Positions 1 through 5,857 are shown, counted from the stretch's first letter. The stretch: 7,194 nt of DNA from Myxococcales bacterium (GCA_020430865.1 JAGQIY010000498.1:1-7194); one strand, 5' to 3'. Notes: generated by a model from the sequence alone, not told the origin. Program-made: numbers and translations.

Positions 1-1
1 C

Positions 2-34
2 GTTGGCTTCCTCCCCGACACGGCCTACGCCTGA
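2..34 (+). other. Short open end: tail of an upstream gene or a signal-peptide remnant
   Basis: The window opens in a frame reading VGFLPDTAYA and then TGA at 32-34. It could be the C-terminus of a gene lying mostly outside the window. The ending AYA also looks like a signal peptidase I site, and the frame is the same one used by the barrel gene at 116-778, so it could instead be the end of that gene's signal peptide cut off by a stop codon. Only ten codons are visible, so neither reading can be settled here. Confidence 0.3.
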
Positions 35-115
35 GGCCTCGGAGCACCCGTCGGTCCGACGGGATGTGAAGGCGGCGCGGAGGCCGAAGCAACCAGCGCC
101 CCGTGGTCAGCGGGC

Positions 116-778
116 TTGAGCTATGGCTATTTCGTTGCGGATTTACGCTTCGATGGTGAGGCCAACTACACGCTCACACAGCAAACCCTCGCCGTGTCCG
201 TGGGACGACGGCTGGAAGAAGGTTTCAGCTTCAACCTTTCTGGTGGCGCCGTCGTCGACGGTCAGCTCGACGGCGAAGGAACCTCCCACGACGTCAACCC
301 GGGCTGGTTCGTCAGCGGACAGCTCGCGCGACGCTGGATCGGGGGAAACACCCGAGCGCCCGCTCCATTCCTGACAACCACGCTCGGCTTGGGCTTTTCA
401 ATGACGAAAACCGAGCAGCAGCCCGAATCCTTCTCCACGGCCGCTCAACCAGCGGCGGATTCCGTCACTCTCACCGCAAGCGATCTTCGCCTGGGAGTTC
501 TGCTGGGAATTAGCGTGTGGGATGGCTTCGCACCCTACCTCGCCACGCGAGCGTTCCTCGGACCGGTCAACTGGACAAGACGCGGAGAGAGCAGCGTTGG
601 CAGCGACCGTCACCACTACACCCTCGGCGGTGGTCTCGCTTGGAACGTGACTCAAGGCAGCGAGAACAGCAACAGCGCCGATGGGACATCGAAGGGTACC
701 GGCGGAATCAGTCTCCTGGTCGATGGTTCTTTCCTAGGGGAAAGGAGCATCTCGGGAGGGCTGACTGTATCTTTCTAG
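116..778 (+). CDS. Outer membrane beta-barrel-like protein, 5' end uncertain
   Basis: A protein of about 220 residues with alternating polar and hydrophobic stretches rich in Gly, Ser, Thr and aromatics. Examples are AGLSYGYFVADL-like and FSFNLSGGAVV strands near the N-terminus, FLTTTLGLGFSM in the middle and GGISLLVDGSFL near the end. It finishes in GGLTVSF, and a terminal Phe on a final beta strand is the usual recognition signal for outer membrane barrel assembly. This suggests a small barrel in the outer membrane; I cannot name a family or function. The start is unsatisfactory: TTG at 116 has no visible Shine-Dalgarno sequence and gives no signal peptide, which an outer membrane protein needs. 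The frame is open back to 35 but offers no ATG, GTG or other TTG, and is closed by TGA at 32-34. The gene may therefore be broken, mis-sequenced or started by an unusual codon. Confidence 0.7.
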   Translation: MSYGYFVADLRFDGEANYTLTQQTLAVSVGRRLEEGFSFNLSGGAVVDGQLDGEGTSHDVNPGWFVSGQLARRWIGGNTRAPAPFLTTTLGLGFSMTKTEQQPESFSTAAQPAADSVTLTASDLRLGVLLGISVWDGFAPYLATRAFLGPVNWTRRGESSVGSDRHHYTLGGGLAWNVTQGSENSNSADGTSKGTGGISLLVDGSFLGERSISGGLTVSF

Positions 779-829
779 CGACTAGACAGGACCGGTGATC
801 CATTGCACGCTGTCGTTTGTTGGCGCCGC

Positions 830-862
830 TCCTTTACGCAGCCCAAACAAAGGCGTAAAGGA
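830..862 (+). terminator. Hairpin downstream of the barrel gene, possible terminator
   Basis: Perfect 10-bp inverted repeat: TCCTTTACGC at 830-839 and GCGTAAAGGA at 853-862, with a 13-base loop. Two more pairs (GC with GC) can form beyond a bulged A at 863. It starts about 50 bases after the barrel gene's stop codon, a sensible terminator position. No T-run follows, so it is not a textbook intrinsic terminator; it could also stabilise the 3' end or act in another way. Confidence 0.4.
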
Positions 863-928
863 AGCTAGCCGATCGTCGAGCGCGAAGGCTCTCGTAGGCC
901 GCGCGACACCAAAGCAAACGACACTCAC

Positions 929-984
929 GCGGCTCGCATTGCATCGAGCCGAGCAGAAGCGAGTAGCTCGCGATGGCGAGCCGC
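929..984. repeat. Inverted repeat enclosing a smaller hairpin
   Basis: GCGGCTCGC at 929-937 and GCGAGCCGC at 976-984 form a perfect 9-bp dyad. Inside it, GCGAG at 959-963 and CTCGC at 967-971 can pair with a very short loop. The segment could fold as a branched RNA or be a DNA element. CG-rich dyads also arise by chance at this base composition, so significance is uncertain. Confidence 0.35.
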
Positions 985-1301
985 ATTCGAGCAAGCGGCG
1001 CAACCGGCTGAACACGGCGCGCCAAGCAGCACCCCGAGAGGGAACAACTCCAGATCCGAGTGGTTCTCTCGCGTCGAAGCCGCAGGGATGCGCACGTAGA
1101 CGGAACGCCCGACGCTACCTAGACGTAACAGCACTTGAGCTTCCGGTTGCGAAAGCGACCGACCCATCCCCACCCATTCGTTGTCCCTCGTCGCGTCTGC
1201 CCGGACGCGAGTCAACACGGAACCTCGATTCCACGGAGAAAGCCTCGCACCCAGGAGGCATCTCACCCGGAATCGTCAGCACAGAGGAATAGAGCGCAGC
1301 C

Positions 1302-1994
1302 ATGGCCGCAAAGAAGAAGACCTCGAACAAGTCCACCCCCAAGAGCGTGTCCGCCAGCGCGGCAAAAACCAACGGAAACGGCGCCAAGGCTGTCAGCCGC
1401 AACGGCAAGGCCAAGGTACGTTGGCCAGACGCCGCGGTGAACGAGAACGCTCCGCCGCTCTCCGCCGAGGATGCCTATGAGATTGGCCGCATGATCTCCG
1501 AGCGCTACCAGGGCGAACTCAGCTTGCGCGAGATCGGCGAGCAGGAGCAGCTCCGCCTCAGCCCCGGCGCGCTGCACCGCTGCCTCGCGGTCTACCGAGT
1601 CTGCAACAACCTCAACACCAAGCCTCGCTGGCAGCACCTGGGCTTCAGCCACCTGAACCGCCTGGATGCGCTGACTGCATCGCAGCAGAAGAAGCTCGCG
1701 GGCCAGGCGGAGAAGCAGCGCTGGTCGGTAGACCGAATCGAACGTGAGGTAACCCGCCTGCGGCAGACCAGCAAGAAGATCCAACGGCGCGGCCGTCCGG
1801 CGTTGCCCCGATTCGCGAAGGCTGCCCACCAGCTGCGTCGCTTCACCGATGGCCGTGACGACCTGCTGGGCGATCTCGACGCGGCAAACAGCTTGGAGCG
1901 GGATCGACTGAAGGACCTCCAGACCCAGGTCATCCAGGTGAAGGGTCAGCTGGACAAGCTAGACCAGGCCCTGAAGCGCGCCATGAAGGCCTGA
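1302..1994 (+). CDS. Putative DNA-binding protein: basic tail, ParB/DUF1016-like helices, coiled coil
   Basis: A 230-residue protein. Residues 1-40 form a Lys/Ser/Asn/Ala-rich tail resembling the disordered tails of histone-H1-like proteins. Residues 53-154 are helical: a segment around IGRMISERYQ (61-70), then LGFSHLNRLDAL (113-124) and AEKQRWSVDRIEREV (136-150). This 'SH...L..L' followed by 'WSV..IE.EV' pattern resembles the helix-turn-helix segments of ParB and DUF1016-type proteins. Residues 162-170 read RRGRPALPR, with an RGRP core as in AT-hooks. Residues 195-230 have heptad-like spacing (LKDLQTQVIQVKGQLDKLDQAL), suggesting a coiled coil for self-association. A role in binding or organising DNA is an inference from these features; no ParB CTPase motifs are visible, and no parA gene is nearby. 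AGAGGAA at 1283-1289, 12 bases before ATG, is a plausible ribosome site. The gene stands alone, with a hairpin after its stop. Confidence 0.85.
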   Translation: MAAKKKTSNKSTPKSVSASAAKTNGNGAKAVSRNGKAKVRWPDAAVNENAPPLSAEDAYEIGRMISERYQGELSLREIGEQEQLRLSPGALHRCLAVYRVCNNLNTKPRWQHLGFSHLNRLDALTASQQKKLAGQAEKQRWSVDRIEREVTRLRQTSKKIQRRGRPALPRFAKAAHQLRRFTDGRDDLLGDLDAANSLERDRLKDLQTQVIQVKGQLDKLDQALKRAMKA

Positions 1995-2013
1995 GCGCGG
2001 CTCATGGCTCACG

Positions 2014-2043
2014 AGCGCCCCGGTCCACTCGGTCCGGGGCGTT
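2014..2043 (+). terminator. Stem-loop after the DNA-binding-protein gene
   Basis: AGCGCCCCGG at 2014-2023 pairs with CCGGGGCGTT at 2034-2043, giving a 10-bp stem with one G-U pair and a 10-base loop. It lies 20 bases after the TGA at 1992-1994 and between two convergent genes. A moderately T-rich stretch (GTTCATGTATTT) follows on the plus strand. This is the best terminator candidate in the window, mainly for the plus-strand gene. Confidence 0.65.
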
Positions 2044-2111
2044 CATGTATTTGAGCAACGGGTGAGCTCGCGGCGTCCTTTGTTGCAACGCGGTAACAAG
2101 GCTAAGGTGGG

Positions 2112-2933
2112 CTAGCCGCCGAAGTTGAAGGTGCCGACCAGGATGAAGCGGTAGGGCAGCGCGTTCTCGTCCTTCGAGGAGTCCCTGCAGCTCTCGCCGC
2201 CACCGTTCAGCTCCTCGCAGTGGGTGCTCGAGGTCTGCAAGTACGCCAGCGCCTGAGGCCCCAGCCGAAACACGTCGCCCAGCTCGAAATCGAAGCCAAT
2301 TCCAAGTGGAAAGACGAGTCCGGTGTTCGACACGCGGTACTTCGCTCCACTCTCCGCCTCGGCTTCCCCGGTCACGTTTCCCCCGCCGAGCCCGAACTGA
2401 ACGTAGCCTTGGTAGGAGCCGAGCTTCGCCAGGGCGTACCACCGAGCGATCAGTGAGATGTAGGTGGAGGTGAACCGAACGTCGGTGGCTGGGTCTTCGA
2501 GCTGCCCGCGCCACTCATCACGCACTCCGAACTCCCAGCCCGCGAGCTCTGCGCCCAGCGCCCAGCTCTTGCTGAGTCGCCAAGCGCCACCCAGCGCGAA
2601 CGCGCTTCCCGTTTCCACGGGACAATCGGACTGGGGCTTCTCGTCATCACACACTGCGTTGCCCAGCCCGAGCGCGAGCCAGAGCTCGACCGGAGGCGCC
2701 TCGCGTTCCTTGGCGGGCGCTGGAGGGGGTGCCTCTGGCGCCACCGGACCTGCAGCTGTTCCCGCCGTCGGCGCCCCGGCAGCAGGGGGTGAGGAAGCAG
2801 CAGGTGCCGGCGCTGGCCCATCCGTCGCCTCCGCAGCCTCAGCTGGCTTTTCCGTGCACAAAAGCAGTGATAGGGAAACTGCCAGGCTCGCAACCACACC
2901 GGTTCCACACCACCCACTCTTCTGCGTCCGCAT
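2112..2933 (-). CDS. Secreted beta-barrel-like protein with Pro/Ala-rich linker
   Basis: A 273-residue protein read from ATG at 2933. An earlier in-frame start at 3035 was rejected because the signal peptide begins here: MRTQKSGW, a hydrophobic run (GVVASLAVSLSLLLC), then an Ala-rich cleavage region near AEAAEA (31-36). Residues 37-81 are a Pro/Ala-rich linker. Residues 82-273 look like an outer membrane barrel: repeated amphipathic strands such as ELWLALGLGNAV, SAFALGGAWRL, YISLIARWYALAKL, YVQFGLGGGNV, GLVFPLGIGFDFEL and YRFILVGTFNF. Two Cys pairs (C95/C104 and C239/C249) sit in short polar segments that would be loops and could form disulfides. The C26 context (LLLC) is not a good lipobox. 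The arrangement suggests a periplasmic linker with a C-terminal outer membrane barrel; the exact role is unknown. It converges with the DNA-binding-protein gene and diverges from the acyltransferase gene. Confidence 0.85.
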   Translation of the reverse strand: MRTQKSGWCGTGVVASLAVSLSLLLCTEKPAEAAEATDGPAPAPAASSPPAAGAPTAGTAAGPVAPEAPPPAPAKEREAPPVELWLALGLGNAVCDDEKPQSDCPVETGSAFALGGAWRLSKSWALGAELAGWEFGVRDEWRGQLEDPATDVRFTSTYISLIARWYALAKLGSYQGYVQFGLGGGNVTGEAEAESGAKYRVSNTGLVFPLGIGFDFELGDVFRLGPQALAYLQTSSTHCEELNGGGESCRDSSKDENALPYRFILVGTFNFGG

Positions 2934-3243
2934 GATCTGGCCAACGTTAGCAACGGTCGTGCCGTGACGGATAGGCGCCCCAGCAGGCTGCAGTGTATTT
3001 CTGCATGGACAGGGCGGTGCTCCCCAGTCTGGCAACCAATCGTCGCTTCCGAGCGCGTCGAATCAGCCAAATTTCCAGGTGGATCGACGTCGGGAGCCCG
3101 ACGCGAGCTGGATGGAGCGAAGCGACGTTCGCGCTCGTTGCTGCCCGCGCTGACGGATCGGTCACGGATTGCGGACGGACGCGACGTGAACATTCATCAA
3201 CACCGGAAGCGTGGAAGCTTCGGGCGATACGGGACGTCGCTCT

Positions 3244-3267
3244 GACAAGGTCGGGATGCCGCTTGTC
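3244..3267. promoter_or_regulatory. Operator-like dyad upstream of the acyltransferase gene
   Basis: GACAAG at 3244-3249 and CTTGTC at 3262-3267 form a perfect 6-bp dyad with a 12-base spacer, ending 31 bases before the proposed ATG. Its size and position fit a binding site for a dimeric regulator, but short dyads like this also occur by chance. Confidence 0.25.
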
Positions 3268-3280
3268 TCGTCTGCGCAAA

Positions 3281-3292
3281 GCGGCTAGCCGC
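3281..3292. repeat. Perfect 12-bp palindrome just before the acyltransferase start
   Basis: GCGGCTAGCCGC reads the same on both strands and ends 6 bases before the ATG at 3299, where a Shine-Dalgarno sequence would normally sit. No purine-rich ribosome site is present. It could be an operator or hide the ribosome site in RNA structure. Confidence 0.4.
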
Positions 3293-3298
3293 GGCCCC

Positions 3299-4147
3299 AT
3301 GGTGTTCTCCGCCACCGATCACGACATCAAGCGGCCCAACTTGCTGGAGCTTGGTTCCGACAAACTCACCCCCATCGAACGAGCGCAGATCCGCTTCATC
3401 GGCCACACCTTCGACAGCCAGCCGCTGGATCGCGCGGTGCGCATCTGCCAGCGCTTCGTCGGCTCGCGCTGGATCACCTACTGCACGGACCGCCTCACCC
3501 AGCTCCACGGTCTCGACCGCCTACCTGACCTCGCGCCGGGCGAGAGCGTGATCTGCGTGTCGAATCATCGCAGCTTCTTCGACCTCTACATCATCACCGC
3601 GAACCTGGTTCGCCAGGGGCTTCAGCAGCGCATCATCTTCCCGGTGCGCTCCGAGTTCTTCTACGACAAGCCGATGGGCTTCTTGGTGAACGGCGCCATG
3701 AGCTTCTTCGCCATGTACCCGCCGATCTTCCGCGAGCGATCTCGCGCTGCGCTCAACCTCGCCAGCCTCGACGAGCTCGCATACCGCTTGGTGCAGGGAG
3801 GCACGTTCGTCGGCATCCACCCCGAGGGCACGCGCAAGAAGGACGATGACCCGTATAGCTTCTTGCCCGCCCAGAGCGGAGTAGGCCGAGTCATCCACAA
3901 GGCTCGGGTGCGGGTGCTCCCCGTGTTCATCAACGGCCTGCTCAACGACATCGTCCAGCAAGTCAGGAGCAACTTCGATGGCACCGGCGCCCCGATCAAC
4001 ATCGTCTTCGGGGCACCGCTCGAGCTCGATGACCTTCTCGCCAGGCCAGGCTCGCCGAAGACATACAAGGCCATCGCGGAACGCTGCCTCGAGGTGATCG
4101 GAAAGCTAGGGCAAGAGGAGCGGGAAGTCCGCAAGAAGCAGAGCTAG
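3299..4147 (+). CDS. PlsC-family 1-acyl-glycerol-3-phosphate acyltransferase-like protein
   Basis: A 282-residue protein with the motifs of the PlsC/LPLAT acyltransferase fold. The catalytic HX4D is in NHRSFFD (H90, D95). The substrate-phosphate-binding EGTR lies in GIHPEGTRKK (E176-R179). The block around FPVRSEFFYDKPMGFLVNG (114-132) matches the region between them, and VLPVFINGL (206-214) matches the fourth motif. These enzymes transfer an acyl chain to lysophosphatidic acid or a related lysophospholipid on the cytoplasmic face of the inner membrane; the true acceptor here is not predictable. About 75 residues precede the first motif, longer than in minimal PlsC. The tail is rich in Lys, Arg and Glu. 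ATG at 3299 is chosen because similarity-like sequence begins shortly after it; it lacks a Shine-Dalgarno sequence. The gene is alone on its strand and converges with the PilZ gene, so no co-transcribed lipid pathway gene helps refine its role. Confidence 0.9.
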   Translation: MVFSATDHDIKRPNLLELGSDKLTPIERAQIRFIGHTFDSQPLDRAVRICQRFVGSRWITYCTDRLTQLHGLDRLPDLAPGESVICVSNHRSFFDLYIITANLVRQGLQQRIIFPVRSEFFYDKPMGFLVNGAMSFFAMYPPIFRERSRAALNLASLDELAYRLVQGGTFVGIHPEGTRKKDDDPYSFLPAQSGVGRVIHKARVRVLPVFINGLLNDIVQQVRSNFDGTGAPINIVFGAPLELDDLLARPGSPKTYKAIAERCLEVIGKLGQEEREVRKKQS

Positions 4148-4154
4148 TGGCAAC

Positions 4155-4181
4155 GGCCAGCACGAGAGAACTCGAGTGGCC
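4155..4181. terminator. Hairpin between convergent acyltransferase and PilZ genes
   Basis: GGCCA (4155-4159) pairs with TGGCC (4177-4181), and CGAG (4163-4166) with CTCG (4171-4174) around an AGAA loop, separated by a small internal loop. It begins 8 bases after the acyltransferase stop and 38 bases past the PilZ stop, in a 71-base convergent gap. It may serve both strands, but there is no T-run on either side. Confidence 0.45.
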
Positions 4182-4218
4182 ATTCCGCAGGGATCCGCGC
4201 TTGGCGCTCACGCGCGCC

Positions 4219-4638
4219 TCATTCGTCGTCGAAGAACAGCGGATCTCGCTCCCGAAGGAAGTCCGCGATCGCCTGATCGGCCCCTGGGGCCAGTTCCAGG
4301 AACCGGATGCCCATACCCGGAGGCACATTGCTGCGCTCGGAGTACTCGCGCACCCAGCGCACCTCTCCCACCGCCTTGATAGGACGGCCATCGGGCAGGT
4401 TGATGTTGATCTCGAAATGCTCCCCGACGGGACGCAGGTTGTGCGTGGCGACGAAGATTCCGCCCGCCGACAGGTTCTCCACGAAGCCGGCGTAGAAATT
4501 GTGATCCGACCCAAAGTGGACGTCCAAGTCCACGGAGAAGCGCGGGTGCTCGCGGCGTCCGTCGGCGTCGGGCCGGACACTGTTGCGACGGAACGTCGCC
4601 TCGGCGCGCGGCTCTTCTTGAGTAGTCACTGGATCCAT
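4219..4638 (-). CDS. PilZ-domain protein, probable cyclic di-GMP receptor
   Basis: A 139-residue single-domain PilZ protein of the kind multiplied in myxobacteria (TIGR02266-like). Both halves of the cyclic di-GMP binding signature are present: RxxxR in RREHPR (R29, R33) at the start of the domain, and NxSxxG in NLSAGGIF (N55, S57, G60). The rest follows the usual barrel: GEHFEININLPDGRPIKAVGE-like strands (72-92), VRWVRE (93-98) and GMGIRFLELAPGA (108-120), then a short helix ending in an acidic tail. Residues 1-26 are a polar, probably disordered lead. There is no output domain or signal peptide, so it likely acts in the cytoplasm by binding a partner. The ATG lies inside the end of the upstream protease gene (13-base overlap) behind a strong Shine-Dalgarno sequence, indicating co-transcription and probable translational coupling. 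Confidence 0.93.
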   Translation of the reverse strand: MDPVTTQEEPRAEATFRRNSVRPDADGRREHPRFSVDLDVHFGSDHNFYAGFVENLSAGGIFVATHNLRPVGEHFEININLPDGRPIKAVGEVRWVREYSERSNVPPGMGIRFLELAPGADQAIADFLRERDPLFFDDE

Positions 4639-5771
4639 AGCGATTCGCCTCCCTTGGTCTTGAATACGGTTCGGTACTGTCGGGCCTTGAACCGGTTTCC
4701 ATCGCGCGGCGGAGGAGCCACGACTTCGAGGAATGCACCGACGCCTGGCACCGGTTCGCGCCCGAGTACCTGAACGACACCATCACGAGATCCTCCAACC
4801 AGGGTGAGCCGATTTGGCAGTTCGCCACACTTCTGCTCGCACACCCGCGTTGCCAGCTGGAGGTCGGTGTAGAGGACGCCGCCGTCCCACCGGGTGAGGG
4901 AACCAACCACCTCGAGCTGGGCGAGGACGTCACTTCGCGCGACCTCGACTGCGTTGGTTCGAGGCACTCGTTCCTCGCCCCAGGCGAGGTCAGGTCCGCT
5001 CATGAGTAGCGCGACAGCGCTCCCCGAGAGCACGACCTTCAGCCAGCCGCGCCGACTGCGGCGTCCGAGCGCCACCGACACCAGCCCCAAGGTGAGCGCC
5101 CAGTTCCACAGGGCAAGCCGAGCGCCGAACGGTGACACGCGAGCTGCGCACCCCGCTGGGGCACCGGGGATCGGCGTGGAGTAGAGGCCCTGCAGCGCGC
5201 TCTCATCGGGTTCCTTCAGGCTCCGCGAGCTGGTGCTCCAGGGTGGTGCATACGGGTACATCACCGCCTCGGGGTGCTCGAAGTCTTCTTCGAGCCCGAG
5301 CACGTGCCCAAGCTCGTGCTGCAGCACGCCCTCGAAGTCGTACGCGGCGACGCCGTCTGGCTCGCAGCTCGTGACGTCCACCAGGCGATGCTTGCCGTTG
5401 AAGATGACGTCGGCGTCCAGGAGCTCCAGGGTGTCGGCGTCATACGTGAGCAACGTGATCGCCAGCGCGCCGCCAACCAGCGGGCTGCCCTCTGGCGCGA
5501 ACACCAGGCTGTTGGTCGCACCCCGCGGGTCGTAGCCCAGCGCCCGCTCGTCGCCGGAGGTCGTCACCTGGAGCTCTGGTGCGCCAGGAACCGCTGACCA
5601 GCGATCGGCCGCGCGCTCTACCGCCCGCACCGCCTGCGGCTCCAGGCCGCGCAGGCTTGGCTCCACCTGGATCTCCACCACTCCTCCCCGCCAGCGCGTC
5701 CCCGCCTCGGCGTGCGTGACGACCGAGACGACGAGCGCGCAGCAAGCAACGGCGAGGAGTCGAGGACCCAC
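4626..5771 (-). CDS. Secreted matrixin-like zinc metalloprotease with two mid-protein hydrophobic segments
   Basis: A 381-residue protein from a GTG start at 5771, the only usable start after the upstream in-frame stop. Residues 2-23 form a signal peptide ending in HAEA. Residues 26-200 look like a matrixin/metzincin catalytic domain: a WRGGVVEIQV strand, a helix with AADRWSAVPG, then HELGHVLGLEED (152-163) with the HExxHxxG zinc site, a probable Met-turn at VMYPY (M171), and a closing DESALQGLYSTP helix. The usual third His of HExxHxxGxxH is Glu (E162), followed by Asp (D163). Residues 208-241 have a Cys, a hydrophobic span and RRSRRG, resembling a MYXO-CTERM sorting tail. Residues 242-266 (WLKVVLSGSAVALLMSG...) look like a second signal peptide or membrane span. 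Residues 267-381 form a beta-rich domain with Cys311 and Cys315. Predicted topology: both domains outside the cytoplasm, joined by a membrane hairpin. Substrate unknown. It is followed by the overlapping PilZ gene. Confidence 0.85.
   Translation of the reverse strand: MGPRLLAVACCALVVSVVTHAEAGTRWRGGVVEIQVEPSLRGLEPQAVRAVERAADRWSAVPGAPELQVTTSGDERALGYDPRGATNSLVFAPEGSPLVGGALAITLLTYDADTLELLDADVIFNGKHRLVDVTSCEPDGVAAYDFEGVLQHELGHVLGLEEDFEHPEAVMYPYAPPWSTSSRSLKEPDESALQGLYSTPIPGAPAGCAARVSPFGARLALWNWALTLGLVSVALGRRSRRGWLKVVLSGSAVALLMSGPDLAWGEERVPRTNAVEVARSDVLAQLEVVGSLTRWDGGVLYTDLQLATRVCEQKCGELPNRLTLVGGSRDGVVQVLGREPVPGVGAFLEVVAPPPRDGNRFKARQYRTVFKTKGGESLWIQ
4648..4655 (-). promoter_or_regulatory. Strong Shine-Dalgarno sequence of the PilZ gene
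   Basis: Read on the minus strand, AAGGGAGG lies 9 bases before the ATG at 4638, inside the last codons of the protease gene. It is the clearest ribosome binding site in the window and supports this start. It also means the PilZ gene can be translated well even though it overlaps the protease stop codon. Confidence 0.8.
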
Positions 5772-5815
5772 GCCGGCGATGAACGGTCCTGTCGGGGCAG
5801 CCTTGAGCGTACCCC

Positions 5816-5833
5816 GTCAGCCGGCGGTCAGCC
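5816..5833. repeat. Pair of 7-bp direct repeats upstream of the protease gene
   Basis: GTCAGCC occurs at 5816-5822 and 5827-5833, an 11-base period of about one helical turn, 45 bases before the protease GTG. This spacing suits half-sites for a regulator, but two short GC-rich copies are weak evidence. Confidence 0.25.
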
Positions 5834-5857
5834 TCCACACAGCCTAGCGCCCGAGCG

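Larger units (their letters stand above)
779..1301 (+). other. Non-coding stretch with inverted repeats
   Basis: This 523-base stretch separates the barrel gene from the DNA-binding-protein gene. Open frames exist on both strands, but their products are Arg/Ser/Pro-rich with no hydrophobic core pattern or recognisable motif, as expected by chance in GC-rich DNA. It holds two notable inverted repeats (830-862 and 929-984, listed separately). The promoter of the downstream gene must lie here, but I see no convincing -35/-10 pair. A Shine-Dalgarno-like AGAGGAA lies at 1283-1289. Confidence 0.6.
2934..3298. promoter_or_regulatory. Divergent intergenic region between barrel gene and acyltransferase gene
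   Basis: A 365-base stretch between two genes that start away from each other, so it should hold promoters for both. The acyltransferase frame stays open through most of it (back to 2993), but the encoded residues are Arg/Ser-rich and unlike an acyltransferase domain, so I treat it as non-coding. I see no convincing sigma-70 or sigma-54 promoter on either strand. Two dyads near the right end are listed separately (3244-3267 and 3281-3292). Confidence 0.5.

Noticed and set aside
795..1292. A 165-codon plus-strand open frame from GTG in the gap before the DNA-binding-protein gene
   Set aside because: The product is Arg/Ser/Pro-rich without hydrophobic patterning or motifs, there is no ribosome site, and open frames of this length are common by chance in GC-rich DNA. 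Overlapping minus-strand frames at 782-1266 have the same problems.
2464..2967. Ala/Pro/Ser-rich plus-strand frame opposite the barrel gene
   Set aside because: It is the antisense image of the Pro/Ala-rich linker; low complexity keeps both strands open.
2934..3035. Longer start (at 3035) for the minus-strand barrel gene
   Set aside because: It would place 34 polar residues before a clear signal peptide that begins at the ATG at 2933.
2993..3298. N-terminal extension of the acyltransferase by 102 codons
   Set aside because: The frame is open, but the residues are Arg/Ser-rich with many codons ending in A or T, unlike the gene body, and acyltransferase-like sequence begins only after the ATG at 3299.
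4147..4773. A 208-codon plus-strand frame directly after the acyltransferase
   Set aside because: It lies antisense to the PilZ gene, which carries both cyclic di-GMP binding motifs and a strong ribosome site.
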